A stretch of DNA of 34,513 nt from Caldisericia bacterium (lineage in GTDB: Bacteria; Caldisericota; Caldisericia; B22-G15). The notes below the pieces were generated by a model. It was not told the origin of the DNA and did not search any database. It saw only the letters and a program-made list of their open reading frames with translations. The translations under genes were made by a program, and so were the position numbers. Location: the NCBI GenBank assembly GCA_026414995.1, contig JAOAHY010000014.1:1-34513 (forward strand), given 5' to 3'. Each line of letters opens with the position of its first letter. Position 1 is the first letter of the stretch. Below, in pieces: positions 7,645 through 16,652 of the stretch.

Positions 7645-7699
7645 GATAGAATTATTATTATTTTAGGTATATAATTATAAAAAATTTAGGAGGTAAATA

Positions 7700-10120
7700 A
7701 TGAAAAAATTCTTTACAATTTTTTTAATTTTAAATTTTTTATTAATTTTCATTATCCCTATTAAAGGAGAAACATTTTGGAATACTTATAGAGGAAATAA
7801 TTTAAGATGGGGTTATAGTGATTCCAATTTTTCACCGCCACTTATGGAGGGTGCTTATTACATTGGAAATGCTAATTTTTCTTCTCCTATATTTGCAGAT
7901 GGAAAAATTTTTGTCGGTTGTGGAGATAAAACTCTTTATTGCTTTGATGCAGAAACATTAAAACCATTATGGACTTATGAAACAGATGGTGCAATAATTG
8001 GAGCGCCAGCTTATGATAATGGAAAGATATATTTCGGAACAGTTGATGGATATTTTTTCTGTCTTGATATAACAAATCCACAAAAATACTTATGGAAATA
8101 TAACACTTATTCAAAAATTTATTATTCACCATTAGTTTTAGGAAATATTGTATATTTTGGTGCTGACAATGGACTTGTTTATGCATTAGATAAATTAACT
8201 GGAAAAGATGCCTGGAACACTCCTTTTAAAACTGAAGATAAAATAAATTCAGCAATTGCTGGAGATGATACATCAATATTTTTTATCTCTCAAGATGGAT
8301 TTTTATATTCACTACATCCATTAACAGGTTCACTACTTTATAAAAAAGTTGTTGGTCCAAATGTTAAAGGAGCCCCTGTTATTAAAGAAAATTATGTTTA
8401 TGTATTAAATAGACAAGGTCAATTTTTAGCAATAAATAGAATAACTAGAGCTCAAGATTGGTATTATTCTTTAAATCAAGATACAACTACTACGCCTGCT
8501 ATTTCTGGAGATCTTGTAGTTATTCTTGGAAATAATGGAAGAATTGCATGTGTTGATTTAAAAACAGGCAAAGCAAGATGGGAAAAAAGTTTATCTGGTA
8601 GTTTTGAAACATCTCCTGTTGTAACTGATAGATACATTTTTATAGGTGATAACTCTTCAACTCTTTATATGTTATCTCTTGAAAATGGGACAACTTTATG
8701 GTTCACAAAATATAGTAAAGGTTTTTATAACGATTTTTGTATTCAAAATAATAGATTATATACCCCAGGACTTGATAACTCATTAAGATATTTTTTGTCT
8801 CAACCACCTCCATTTTTATCTGTTGAGCCATTAACAATTGATTTTGGAGAAGTTGATGTAAATTCTCAAAAAACATTAAGTTTTATAATTAGAAATAAAG
8901 GGGGAGGAACATTAACAGGTAAAATATCAGCTGAAAATTATTATTGGATTAAAGTTTTTCCAACAGAGTTTGCAGCAAATGAAGTTGTTGTTAATGTTAC
9001 AGTTGATACAACTGGTTTTACTATGGAAACAGAATATAAAGGAAAAGTTACTGTAAAATCTAATGGTGGAGATGCAGAAATTTATGTTGTTTTAAAAACA
9101 AAGAGTTTGCCACCAAAATTAAGTGTTACACCAAAAATTTTAGATTATGGCAATATAAACAAGGGAGATAAAAAAATAATTCAAATTCAAATAAAAAATT
9201 TAGGAGGAGGAAAACTTTTTGGAACAGTTTCAACCGATGTAAAATGGATTCAATTTGAATCAATTAATTTTGAAGGAAATGATATAAAAATAAATGTAAC
9301 TTTAAATGCTCAAGAATTAGTTGTTGGGCAAAGATATAAAGGATTAATTTATGTTGAATCAAATGGAGGAAAAGAAACTGTTGAAATTTACATAAATGTT
9401 ATAGAACCAAACCCAATTCTTTATGTTGATACTAATACATTAAATTTTGGTGAAGTAAAAAAAGGTGATTCTCCTTCAAAAATTTTTGTTATTTCAAACA
9501 AAGGCGGAGGAACGCTTAGTGGAACAATTTCAGCTTCAGATGATTTTATAATTTTAAGCACAAAAACTTTTTCTGGAAATGAAGTTAGAGTAACTGTTAC
9601 TTTAAAAACAGATAATCTTATAGAAGATAGACTTTACACTGGGAAAATTGAAATAAACACTCAATGGGGTAAAGCAATAGTCGAAGTTTATTTAAAAGTT
9701 GTAAAAAAAGAAGAACCAATTCAAAAAACAATTATAATTTTACAAATTGGCAATAAAGTTATATATGTTAATAATGTACCTCAAACAATTGATGTACCAC
9801 CACAAATTATTGAAGGAAGAACCCTTCTTCCAATTAGATATGTAGTTGAACCCCTTGGAGCAAAAATCTTTTGGGATGATGTTGAAAAAAGAGTAACAAT
9901 TGAGTTTAAAACAATTACAATTGACCTTTGGATTGGAAAAAATATTGCAAAGGTGAATGGAAGAAATGTTCAAATCGATCCTAACAATCCAAAAGTTACC
10001 CCTCTTATTGTTAAAGGAAGAACAATGCTTCCAGTAAGATTTGTTGCAGAAAATTTAGGTTGCAAAGTTGATTGGGATGGTATAACAAAAACAATAACTA
10101 TTACTTATCCTAAAGATTAA
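7700..10120 (+). CDS. Secreted PQQ-like beta-propeller protein with CuAO-N domain
   Basis: An 806-residue protein in clear modules. Residues 1-23 are a signal peptide. About 30-365 is a PQQ-enzyme-like beta-propeller of repeated strands (FADGKIFVGCGDKTLYCFDA, GKIYFGTVDGYFFCLD, GNIVYFGADNGLVYALD). Three tandem repeats of about 100 residues begin near 370, 470 and 571, each with a DFGEV/NFGEV-like strand, a GGGTL turn and a YKGK-V..NGG ending, resembling Hydin/ASH-type immunoglobulin-like domains. Residues from about 677 to the end form a copper amine oxidase N-terminal-like domain (GRTLLPIRYVVEPLGA and GRTMLPVRFVAENLG), common in Gram-positive cell-surface proteins. No catalytic domain is present, so a structural, binding or sensory role outside the cell is inferred. 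AGGAGG precedes ATG 7700. It is monocistronic and divergent from tRNA-Val. Confidence 0.88.
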   Translation: MKKFFTIFLILNFLLIFIIPIKGETFWNTYRGNNLRWGYSDSNFSPPLMEGAYYIGNANFSSPIFADGKIFVGCGDKTLYCFDAETLKPLWTYETDGAIIGAPAYDNGKIYFGTVDGYFFCLDITNPQKYLWKYNTYSKIYYSPLVLGNIVYFGADNGLVYALDKLTGKDAWNTPFKTEDKINSAIAGDDTSIFFISQDGFLYSLHPLTGSLLYKKVVGPNVKGAPVIKENYVYVLNRQGQFLAINRITRAQDWYYSLNQDTTTTPAISGDLVVILGNNGRIACVDLKTGKARWEKSLSGSFETSPVVTDRYIFIGDNSSTLYMLSLENGTTLWFTKYSKGFYNDFCIQNNRLYTPGLDNSLRYFLSQPPPFLSVEPLTIDFGEVDVNSQKTLSFIIRNKGGGTLTGKISAENYYWIKVFPTEFAANEVVVNVTVDTTGFTMETEYKGKVTVKSNGGDAEIYVVLKTKSLPPKLSVTPKILDYGNINKGDKKIIQIQIKNLGGGKLFGTVSTDVKWIQFESINFEGNDIKINVTLNAQELVVGQRYKGLIYVESNGGKETVEIYINVIEPNPILYVDTNTLNFGEVKKGDSPSKIFVISNKGGGTLSGTISASDDFIILSTKTFSGNEVRVTVTLKTDNLIEDRLYTGKIEINTQWGKAIVEVYLKVVKKEEPIQKTIIILQIGNKVIYVNNVPQTIDVPPQIIEGRTLLPIRYVVEPLGAKIFWDDVEKRVTIEFKTITIDLWIGKNIAKVNGRNVQIDPNNPKVTPLIVKGRTMLPVRFVAENLGCKVDWDGITKTITITYPKD

Positions 10121-10173
10121 TTTGATTAATTTAAAATAAAATTTATTATTATCAAAATTTAAAAATTTCTCTA

Positions 10174-10201
10174 TTGACAAAAAAGTCAGATTTTATAAAA
10201 T
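10174..10201 (+). promoter_or_regulatory. Promoter of the grpE-dnaK-dnaJ operon
   Basis: A perfect TTGACA (10174-10179) is followed after 16 bases by TAAAAT (10196-10201). The predicted start, near 10208, is immediately upstream of the CIRCE operator. Confidence 0.75.
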
Positions 10202-10212
10202 TTATATTTAGA

Positions 10213-10239
10213 TTAGCACTCTAATATAAAGAGTGCTAA
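10213..10239 (+). promoter_or_regulatory. CIRCE operator (HrcA binding site)
   Basis: A perfect consensus CIRCE element: TTAGCACTC, nine-base spacer, GAGTGCTAA. HrcA binds this element and is released on heat shock. It sits in the 5' leader of grpE. No hrcA gene is present in the window, so the repressor must be encoded elsewhere. Confidence 0.97.
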
Positions 10240-10254
10240 TTTTAAGGAGGCGAA

Positions 10255-10761
10255 ATGGAAAAAAGAGATGATTTAACATATGCTCTTTTTAGAGTTCTAA
10301 AAGAAAAAGAAGATGAACTTAGAAGATTAAAAGAAGAGATAAAATCATTAACTCTTCTTATTAAAAAAGAGAGAAGAGATTTGGAACATTTTCAAAAAAA
10401 ATGGCAAGAAGAGGAAAATTTAAGAAATATAAGAAATAAAGGAGAGATAATATCTTCACTTTTACATATATATGATAGTATTGAAGGTGCTAAAAGTAAA
10501 ATAAAAGATGAAAATCTTTTAAATGGACTTTTACTTATAGAAAAACAATTTTTAGATTTTCTAAAAAAAGAGGGGGTTGAAGAGATAGGAAATGTAGGGG
10601 AAAAATTTGACCCATCTCTTCATCAAGTAATTAGTGTTGATATAACAAATAAAGATGAAGAAGATGGAGTTATAAGTGAAGTTTATAGAAAAGGTTATAA
10701 GATAAAAAATTTTCTTATAAGACCTGCTTATGTAAAAGTTTATAAAAAGGAGGTAAACTAA
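10255..10761 (+). CDS. grpE: Nucleotide exchange factor GrpE
   Basis: A 168-residue protein with an N-terminal coiled coil (about residues 10-60, heavily charged heptads) and the GrpE beta domain ([39 protein letters not shown]). GrpE dimers open the DnaK nucleotide pocket to release ADP. AAGGAGG precedes ATG 10255. It is the first gene of the CIRCE-controlled operon; dnaK follows after one base. Confidence 0.96.
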   Translation: MEKRDDLTYALFRVLKEKEDELRRLKEEIKSLTLLIKKERRDLEHFQKKWQEEENLRNIRNKGEIISSLLHIYDSIEGAKSKIKDENLLNGLLLIEKQFLDFLKKEGVEEIGNVGEKFDPSLHQVISVDITNKDEEDGVISEVYRKGYKIKNFLIRPAYVKVYKKEVN

Positions 10762-10762
10762 C

Positions 10763-12601
10763 ATGGGAAGAATAATAGGAATTGACCTTGGAACATCAAA
10801 TTCATGTGCTGCTGCTATAATTGGAGGAAAACCAACAATAATACCTGCTGCAGAAGGTGTATCAATTGGTGGAAAAACAGTTCCATCAGTTGTTGCGTTT
10901 ACAAAAGATGGTCAACTTCTTGTAGGAGAACCTGCAAGAAGGCAAATGGCTCTTAACCCAGAAAGAACAATCACTGGAATAAAAAGAAAGATGGGAACTA
11001 ACTTCCGTGTGAAAATAGATGAAAAAGAGTATACTCCAGAGCAAATTTCCGCTTTCATCCTTCAAAAAATAAAAAAAGATGCTGAGGCATTTCTCGGTGA
11101 AAAGGTTGAAAAGGCAGTTATAACTGTTCCAGCATACTTTAATGATAACCAAAGACAAGCAACAAAAGATGCTGGAAGAATTGCTGGTCTTGAAGTTGTA
11201 AGATTAATTAATGAACCAACAGCTGCAGCATTTGCTTATGGTTTAAATAAAAGTGAAAAAGAGTTGAAAATTCTTGTATTTGATTTTGGTGGAGGGACTT
11301 TAGATGTAACAATAATGGATTTTGGTGAAGGTGTCTTTCAAGTTATTTCAACTGCAGGTGATACCCAACTCGGTGGTAGAGATATGGATGAGGCACTAAT
11401 GAATTATGTTATTGAGGATTTTAGAAGAGAAACTGGTATTGATCTCTCAAGAGATCCAAAAGCACTTCCAAGGATAAGAGAAGCAGTAGAAAAAGCAAAA
11501 ATAGAACTTTCAAGTGTTCTTGAAACAGAAATTAATTTACCATTTATTGCAGTTAGAGATAATGAGCCAGTGCACCTTGTTAAAAGAATAACAAGAGCAC
11601 TTCTTGAAGAGTTAGTTAAACCTATAATTGATAGATGTAGAGGTCCATTAACACAAGCACTTGAAGATGCAAAACTTACTCCTCGAGATATTGATAATAT
11701 TATTCTTGTTGGTGGTCCAACAAGAATGCCTATTGTTCAAAGATTCATTGAAGATTTCTTTGGAAAACCAGCAGAAAGAGGAGTTGATCCAATGGAGTGT
11801 GTTGCAATTGGTGCAGCAATTCAAGCAGGAATTCTTGAAGGTAGTGTCAAACAAGAGATAGTTCTCCAAGATGTTACTCCATTAACTTTAGGAATTGAAA
11901 CTCTTGGCGGAATTTTTACTAAAATGATTGATAGAAACTCTCCAATTCCAATTAAAAAGACTCAAATTTTTACAACCGCTGCTGATAATCAAACATCTGT
12001 TGAAATCCATATACTTCAAGGAGAAAGACCTCTTGCAAAAGATAATGTTTCTCTTGGTAGATTTATTCTTGATGGAATACCACCAGCACCAAGAGGAGTT
12101 CCAAAAATTGAGGTAACATACGAGATTGATGAAAATGGTATTTTACATGTTACTGCTAAAGATCTTGCAACTGGCAAAAGTCAAAATATAACAATAACTC
12201 AAGCAGTAAGATTATCAGAAGAAGAAGTTGAAAAAATGAGAAAAGAAGCAGAACGTTTTGCAGAAGAAGATAGAAAAAGAAAAGAAGAAATTGAGTTGAG
12301 AAACATGGCAGATCAACTTATTTACACAGGAAGAAAAACAATAAAAGAGAACAAAGATAAAGTAAGCAAAGAAGTAGTTGAGAATGCAGAAAAGAAACTT
12401 GATGAACTTGAAAATCTCCTTAAAGAGAATAAAATTGAAGAGGTGAGAAAAAAGATAGACGAAGTGAACGAAGCACTTGCAAAAGTTGGTGAAGAAATTT
12501 ATAGAAAAGCAGGTGCTTCTCAAACCCAAAATGAACCTCCAAAAGATAATGATAAAAAAGACGATAAAGGAACAATTGATGGAGATTATGAAGTGAAGTA
12601 A
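10763..12601 (+). CDS. dnaK: Chaperone DnaK (Hsp70)
   Basis: A 612-residue Hsp70. The nucleotide-binding domain shows the phosphate loop [10 protein letters not shown], the [12 protein letters not shown] signature, the second phosphate motif [10 protein letters not shown] and VGGPTRMP. The substrate-binding domain follows ([20 protein letters not shown]), then a helical lid ending in a charged tail ([14 protein letters not shown]). It refolds client proteins with DnaJ and GrpE, encoded on either side. AAAGGAGGT lies eight bases before ATG 10763, and the stop TAA shares one base with the dnaJ ATG. Confidence 0.98.
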   Translation: MGRIIGIDLGTSNSCAAAIIGGKPTIIPAAEGVSIGGKTVPSVVAFTKDGQLLVGEPARRQMALNPERTITGIKRKMGTNFRVKIDEKEYTPEQISAFILQKIKKDAEAFLGEKVEKAVITVPAYFNDNQRQATKDAGRIAGLEVVRLINEPTAAAFAYGLNKSEKELKILVFDFGGGTLDVTIMDFGEGVFQVISTAGDTQLGGRDMDEALMNYVIEDFRRETGIDLSRDPKALPRIREAVEKAKIELSSVLETEINLPFIAVRDNEPVHLVKRITRALLEELVKPIIDRCRGPLTQALEDAKLTPRDIDNIILVGGPTRMPIVQRFIEDFFGKPAERGVDPMECVAIGAAIQAGILEGSVKQEIVLQDVTPLTLGIETLGGIFTKMIDRNSPIPIKKTQIFTTAADNQTSVEIHILQGERPLAKDNVSLGRFILDGIPPAPRGVPKIEVTYEIDENGILHVTAKDLATGKSQNITITQAVRLSEEEVEKMRKEAERFAEEDRKRKEEIELRNMADQLIYTGRKTIKENKDKVSKEVVENAEKKLDELENLLKENKIEEVRKKIDEVNEALAKVGEEIYRKAGASQTQNEPPKDNDKKDDKGTIDGDYEVK

Positions 12602-13689
12602 TGAATAAAGATTATTATGAAATATTAGGGGTGGATAGAAATGCCACCCCTGAAGAAATAAAAAAAGCATATAGAAAACTTGTTAAGCAGTACCATCCTG
12701 ATTTAAATAAAAATAATCCTGAAGCTGCTAAAAAAATGGCTGAAATAAACGAAGCATATGAAGTTCTTTCTGATCCAGAAAAAAGAAAAAGATATGATAT
12801 GTATGGTACTGCTGAAGGTGTAGGAGATTACGCTTATCAATATAGTTCTGAATCTCCGTTTGGAGACTTCTTTAGAAACTTTGATTTTGGCTTTGAAGAT
12901 ATTTTTGATACCTTTTTTGGAGGATTTACTGAAACTAAAGAGAGAAAAAGAGTTGAAAGAGGAAGCGATATATATGGAAGAGTTGAGATAGATTTAAAAG
13001 ATGTTTTATATGGAAAAGAAATTGAGTTAGAAGTTGAAAGAGATGAAGTTTGTGAAGCATGTAATGGTGTAGGAGTTGAGAGAGGGTTCAAAAAAGAAAA
13101 ATGTCCAACTTGTCATGGTAGTGGTAAGGTAAAAAGAACACAGAGTTCTATTTTTGGACAGTTTGTTACAATTACAACTTGCCCAACATGTAGAGGAGAA
13201 GGAGAAATTAATAGAAATCCTTGTAAAGTTTGTAGGGGAAATGGAGTTACAAAAAAGAAAAGAGTAATTAAAGTTAAAATTCCACCTGGAATAGAAGATG
13301 GAATGAGAATAAGACTTCAAGATGAAGGAAATGCATCAAAAAATGGTTTAAGAGGAGATCTTTATATTGAAATAAAAATAAAACCACATCCATTAATTAA
13401 AAGAAAAGGTGAGAATTTAATATATGAAGCAGAAGTTCCTTTATTAACAGCAATTTTTGGAGGGGAAATTGAGATTCCATATATAGAAGGAAAAAAGAAA
13501 ATTTATATAAATCCTGGTACTCAATTTAACGAAGAAATAAAATTAAAAGGAGAGGGTCTTCCTTATTTAAGAGGAAGGGGTAGGGGAGATTATATAGTAA
13601 TTGCAAAGGTTAAGATACCAAATCTTAAAGAATTAACAAAAAAAGAGAGAGAAATTCTCGAGAAGTGGAAAGAGATTAAAAAAGATTAA
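12601..13689 (+). CDS. dnaJ: Co-chaperone DnaJ (Hsp40)
   Basis: A 362-residue class A J-protein. Residues 1-70 are the J domain with the catalytic HPD (KQYHPDLN). A short Gly/Phe linker follows (about 75-108). Four CxxCxGxG zinc repeats lie near residues 151, 168, 194 and 208 ([32 protein letters not shown]). The C-terminal client-binding domains contain [20 protein letters not shown]. It stimulates DnaK ATP hydrolysis and delivers clients. The ATG overlaps the dnaK stop by one base, so translation is coupled. Confidence 0.97.
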   Translation: MNKDYYEILGVDRNATPEEIKKAYRKLVKQYHPDLNKNNPEAAKKMAEINEAYEVLSDPEKRKRYDMYGTAEGVGDYAYQYSSESPFGDFFRNFDFGFEDIFDTFFGGFTETKERKRVERGSDIYGRVEIDLKDVLYGKEIELEVERDEVCEACNGVGVERGFKKEKCPTCHGSGKVKRTQSSIFGQFVTITTCPTCRGEGEINRNPCKVCRGNGVTKKKRVIKVKIPPGIEDGMRIRLQDEGNASKNGLRGDLYIEIKIKPHPLIKRKGENLIYEAEVPLLTAIFGGEIEIPYIEGKKKIYINPGTQFNEEIKLKGEGLPYLRGRGRGDYIVIAKVKIPNLKELTKKEREILEKWKEIKKD

Positions 13690-13710
13690 TTTTTAAATAT
13701 CAAAATTTTC

Positions 13711-13719
13711 TGTTATAAT
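13711..13719 (+). promoter_or_regulatory. Extended -10 promoter of the MFS transporter gene
   Basis: TGTTATAAT is an extended -10 element with a perfect TATAAT (13714-13719) and no strong -35. The predicted start is near 13726, about 25 bases before ATG 13751. Confidence 0.5.
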
Positions 13720-13750
13720 TTTTAAAAATCATAAAGTAATGGGAGGAGCG

Positions 13751-14989
13751 ATGAGTATTGATTTATTATTTGAGAAAAAAAATAGATACATAGTAGCTAT
13801 TTTCGGTTTTATTATCACTCTTCTTTTAGGTGTTTTATATGCTTGGGGAGTATTTGTAAAGCCACTTCAAGAGGAGTTTGGATGGACAAGAGCACAAGCA
13901 ACACTTCCTTACACAATTGCATCAGTTGTTTTTGCTATTGGGATGTTATTTGCTGGCTATATTCAAGATAAAAAAGGTCCAAAATTTGTTGCATTTTTAG
14001 GTGGTATTTTTGCTGGTTTAGCATTAATTTTATCTTATTTTACATTTAATCTTTTTTATCTTGTTTTGATATTTGGAATTATAGGTGGTTTAGGTATGGC
14101 ATTTGGTTATTCAGGTGCAGTTTCAAGTGGTGTAAAATGTTTTCCAGATAAAAAGGGACTTGCCACAGGACTTGTTGTAGGAGGTTTTGGTTTTGGCTCT
14201 TTTCTTTGGGCTCCACTTTCAACATATTTAATTCACAATGTAGGTTGGAGAACAACTTTTTTAATTTTAGGAATTATTTTAGTTGTTTTAATAACAATTT
14301 CTTCAAATTTTATAAGAAACCCTCCTAAAGGTTGGATTCCAAGTGCTTTTGAAAAATTACAAACAAGAAAATATACACCAGAATATACTGGAAAAGATTT
14401 AACTCCAAGTCAAATGATAAAAACTTCTATTTTTTGGTTAATGTGGGTTCATTATATATTAGCAACATCTCCTGGTATTATGATAATTGTTCATCTTAAC
14501 CCAATTGCTGTTGAATATGGAGGATTTAACCCTATTGCTGCGTCATTTTTGTTATCAATATTGTCTATTTTTAATCTTTTAGGAAGGTTCTTTTTAGGTC
14601 CTTTATCTGATAAAATAGGCAGGTTAAAAACATTTACAATAATAGGTTCTATGGTTTTTGTTTCAATGTTGCTTTTATTTGTAGCTCATTATATAAATTT
14701 TATTTTTTATTTAGTTCCAGTTATAGCAGGAGTTGCATATGGTGGATATCTTGCACTATCTCCTAGTTTTACTGCAGATGTTTTTGGAACTAAATATTAC
14801 GGATCAAATTATGGAAGTATGTTTACTGCGTGGGGAGTTGCTGGATTAATTGGACCATATCTTGCTGGTGCTTTGCATGATTTAACAAAAAGTTATTTTA
14901 TGCCTATATTGATTTTTTCTATATTTTCTCTAATAGCAGTAACAATAAGTGTTTATGTAAGAAAAAGAGAGTTAGTTAAAAAAGTATAA
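13751..14989 (+). CDS. MFS transporter, oxalate/formate antiporter (OFA)-like
   Basis: A 412-residue membrane protein with about twelve transmembrane segments. It starts with the family-typical FGFIITLLLGVLYAWGVFVKPLQEEFGW and has an MFS cytoplasmic-loop motif (GYIQDKKGPK) and a second one in the C-half (GPLSDKIGRLK). OFA-family members exchange small carboxylates, but many members have unknown substrates. An earlier in-frame ATG (13739) overlaps the Shine-Dalgarno sequence GGGAGGAG (13741-13748), so ATG 13751 is the better start. It has its own extended -10 promoter and is not obviously tied to the chaperone operon upstream or the dcw cluster downstream. Confidence 0.87.
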   Translation: MSIDLLFEKKNRYIVAIFGFIITLLLGVLYAWGVFVKPLQEEFGWTRAQATLPYTIASVVFAIGMLFAGYIQDKKGPKFVAFLGGIFAGLALILSYFTFNLFYLVLIFGIIGGLGMAFGYSGAVSSGVKCFPDKKGLATGLVVGGFGFGSFLWAPLSTYLIHNVGWRTTFLILGIILVVLITISSNFIRNPPKGWIPSAFEKLQTRKYTPEYTGKDLTPSQMIKTSIFWLMWVHYILATSPGIMIIVHLNPIAVEYGGFNPIAASFLLSILSIFNLLGRFFLGPLSDKIGRLKTFTIIGSMVFVSMLLLFVAHYINFIFYLVPVIAGVAYGGYLALSPSFTADVFGTKYYGSNYGSMFTAWGVAGLIGPYLAGALHDLTKSYFMPILIFSIFSLIAVTISVYVRKRELVKKV

Positions 14990-15057
14990 TTAAAATAGAA
15001 AATTTATATCTTAAATTTAAATCAAAAAAAACATTTCAAATTTTTTACATTATTATT

Positions 15058-15088
15058 TGTGGTAAAATGTGGTAATTTGTGGTAAAAT
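15058..15088 (+). promoter_or_regulatory. MraZ operator: three direct repeats, 10-base period
   Basis: TGTGGTAAAA, TGTGGTAATT and TGTGGTAAAA lie head to tail, with the TGTGG cores at 15058, 15068 and 15078. MraZ is known to bind short G-rich direct repeats spaced one helical turn upstream of its own gene (TGGGN in enterics, AAAGTGG-type in mollicutes). The last repeat ends only a few bases before ATG 15096, so a bound MraZ would cover the transcription start and ribosome entry. TAAAAT inside the repeats could also serve as a -10 element. Confidence 0.85.
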
Positions 15089-15095
15089 AAAAAAA

Positions 15096-15524
15096 ATGTT
15101 TATGGGTAGTTTTGAGTATAAAATGGATGATAAAGGTAGGGTGCTTGTACCACCCCAATTTAAAGAGGAACTTGGGGAAAAATTTATAATCACGCGCGGT
15201 TTTGAAAATTGTCTTTTTGTTTACTCAATTAATGAATGGAAAAGAATCTCTAAAGAGTTAGAGAGGGTTCCTTTATCTTCAAAAGAATTAAGATTTTTTT
15301 TAAGAATTTGGTTTTCATCTGCACAAGAAATTACAATAGATCAATATGGAAGAATTTTAATACCAAATGATTTTAGAAAATATGCTAATTTAAATAAAGA
15401 AGTTGTTTTTATTGGAGTATTAAATAGAATTGAAATTTGGGATAAATTTTCATGGGAAAATTATAGAAATTCAAGTGAAATATCCTATGAAGATTCTATT
15501 TTAAAACTAATGGAAGGAAGATGA
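15096..15524 (+). CDS. mraZ: Transcriptional regulator MraZ
   Basis: A 142-residue protein of the usual MraZ length, with two AbrB-like SpoVT repeats: MFMGSFEYKMDDKGRVLVPP near residue 1 and AQEITIDQYGRILIPNDFRK near residue 75. Each has the DxxGR core that forms the DNA-binding beta-hairpin. MraZ forms a ring and regulates its own dcw operon. The longer in-frame reading from GTG 15069 would start inside the operator repeats; ATG 15096 matches the family N-terminus exactly. There is no Shine-Dalgarno sequence, so leaderless initiation is possible. Its stop overlaps the rsmH start. Confidence 0.95.
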   Translation: MFMGSFEYKMDDKGRVLVPPQFKEELGEKFIITRGFENCLFVYSINEWKRISKELERVPLSSKELRFFLRIWFSSAQEITIDQYGRILIPNDFRKYANLNKEVVFIGVLNRIEIWDKFSWENYRNSSEISYEDSILKLMEGR

Positions 15525-16399
15525 TGGAGATAGTTCATAAGCCAGTTTTATTAAAAGAAGTTCTTTCTTTTATTGATTTTGAAAAGATGAGAGTTTTTCT
15601 TGATTTAACCATTGGAGAAGGTGGACATAGTGAAGAAATTTTAAAAAGGGCTAGTTCAGATTCAATTTTAATTGGATTTGACCTTGATGAAGAAATATTA
15701 AACATAACTGAGAGAAGATTATCACAATTTGGGAAAAAATTTTATCTTTTCAATGAAAATTATAAAAATTTTCCAAATGTATTAAAAAAATTAAACATCA
15801 ATAAGGTAGATTTTATGCTATTAGATCTTGGCTTTTCTTCATATCAACTTAAAGAGGGTAGAGGTTTTTCATTTTTAGATAAAGAGAGTTTACATATGGG
15901 GTATAGTAAAAGTTTTAAAGGAGCAGATTATTATATAAATAGATTAAGTAAACAAGATTTGATTTATATTTTTGAAGAATTTGGGGAAATAAAGGAGAGC
16001 GAAAAAATAGCCTTAAAAATAATTGAAGAGAGAAAAAAGAAAAAAATTGAAACAAGTTATGAACTTGCAAAAATTATTGAAAAAGTAATAAAAAAGAGAG
16101 GAAAAATTCACCCTGCAACTACAATTTTTCAAGCAATTAGAATTTATGTGAATAGAGAATTAGATAACCTTAAAGAATTTTTACTTATTTTTTCTGATTA
16201 TTTAGATAAAGAAGGAATAGCAGAAATCATCTCATACCATTCACTTGAAGATAGAATGGTAAAAAAAACATTTAAAGAGTTAGAAGAAATGGAAATTGCA
16301 AAAATTTTAACCAAAAAAGTGATAACTCCAACAAGGGAAGAAATAATAGAAAATAGGAGATCAAGGAGTGCAAAACTTAGAGTGGTTCAAAAAATTTAG
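15521..16399 (+). CDS. rsmH: 16S rRNA m4C1402 methyltransferase RsmH (MraW)
   Basis: A 292-residue SAM-dependent methyltransferase with HKPVLLKEVL at the N-terminus, the SAM-binding loop DLTIGEGGHSEEIL (about residues 27-40), DFMLLDLGFSSYQL, the RNA-binding insert region, and the C-terminal signature ISYHSLEDRMVK...F and RRSRSAKLRV. It methylates C1402 in the decoding site. The segment after RGFSF, usually DGPLDMRMD, reads LDKESLHMGYSKS, an unusual change. ATG 15521 overlaps the mraZ TGA, preceded by GGAAGGAAG. Confidence 0.95.
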   Translation: MMEIVHKPVLLKEVLSFIDFEKMRVFLDLTIGEGGHSEEILKRASSDSILIGFDLDEEILNITERRLSQFGKKFYLFNENYKNFPNVLKKLNINKVDFMLLDLGFSSYQLKEGRGFSFLDKESLHMGYSKSFKGADYYINRLSKQDLIYIFEEFGEIKESEKIALKIIEERKKKKIETSYELAKIIEKVIKKRGKIHPATTIFQAIRIYVNRELDNLKEFLLIFSDYLDKEGIAEIISYHSLEDRMVKKTFKELEEMEIAKILTKKVITPTREEIIENRRSRSAKLRVVQKI

Positions 16400-16652
16400 T
16401 TTATTTCTAATTATAATTATATTTTTTATATTTATATATGGATTTCTAAACTTTTATAATATGCACTTGGAAAAAAAGAAAGAAGAACTAAAAAGAGAGT
16501 TGAATTATTTAAAAGAGGAGTATTTAGATCTTACTATTGAATATGAAAAAGAGTCAAATCCAAAAAATCTTATTGAGAAAGCAGTTAATAATTTAAAATT
16601 AAAATTTGGAGAAATAGAGGTGATAGTAGTTGATACAGGAAACGGTCAATAA
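16368..16652 (+). CDS. ftsL: FtsL-like septal membrane protein
   Basis: Up to 94 residues: a short basic N-terminus, one transmembrane segment (about residues 11-30, FSLFLIIIIFFIFIYGFLNF) and a coiled coil (about 34-70, heptads of Lys/Glu/Leu). This topology, size and position between rsmH and ftsI identify FtsL by context; sequence conservation in this family is always low. FtsL pairs with FtsQ and FtsB (DivIB and DivIC in Gram-positives) to activate the septal synthase. The start is unsure: GTG 16368 lies inside the AAGGAG that should serve as its ribosome binding site and inside rsmH, and no ATG exists before the membrane segment, so a non-standard start a few codons downstream is possible. 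Confidence 0.75.
   Translation: MQNLEWFKKFSLFLIIIIFFIFIYGFLNFYNMHLEKKKEELKRELNYLKEEYLDLTIEYEKESNPKNLIEKAVNNLKLKFGEIEVIVVDTGNGQ

Noticed and set aside
12215-12670. A 151-codon open frame opposite the end of dnaK and start of dnaJ, and similar antisense frames across dnaK, dnaJ, thrS and ftsZ
   Set aside because: They are Phe/Cys/Asn-rich mirror images of strongly conserved genes with no ribosome binding sites.
15069-15095. A nine-residue longer MraZ starting at GTG 15069
   Set aside because: It would begin within the operator repeats and adds residues not found in the family; ATG 15096 matches the family start.
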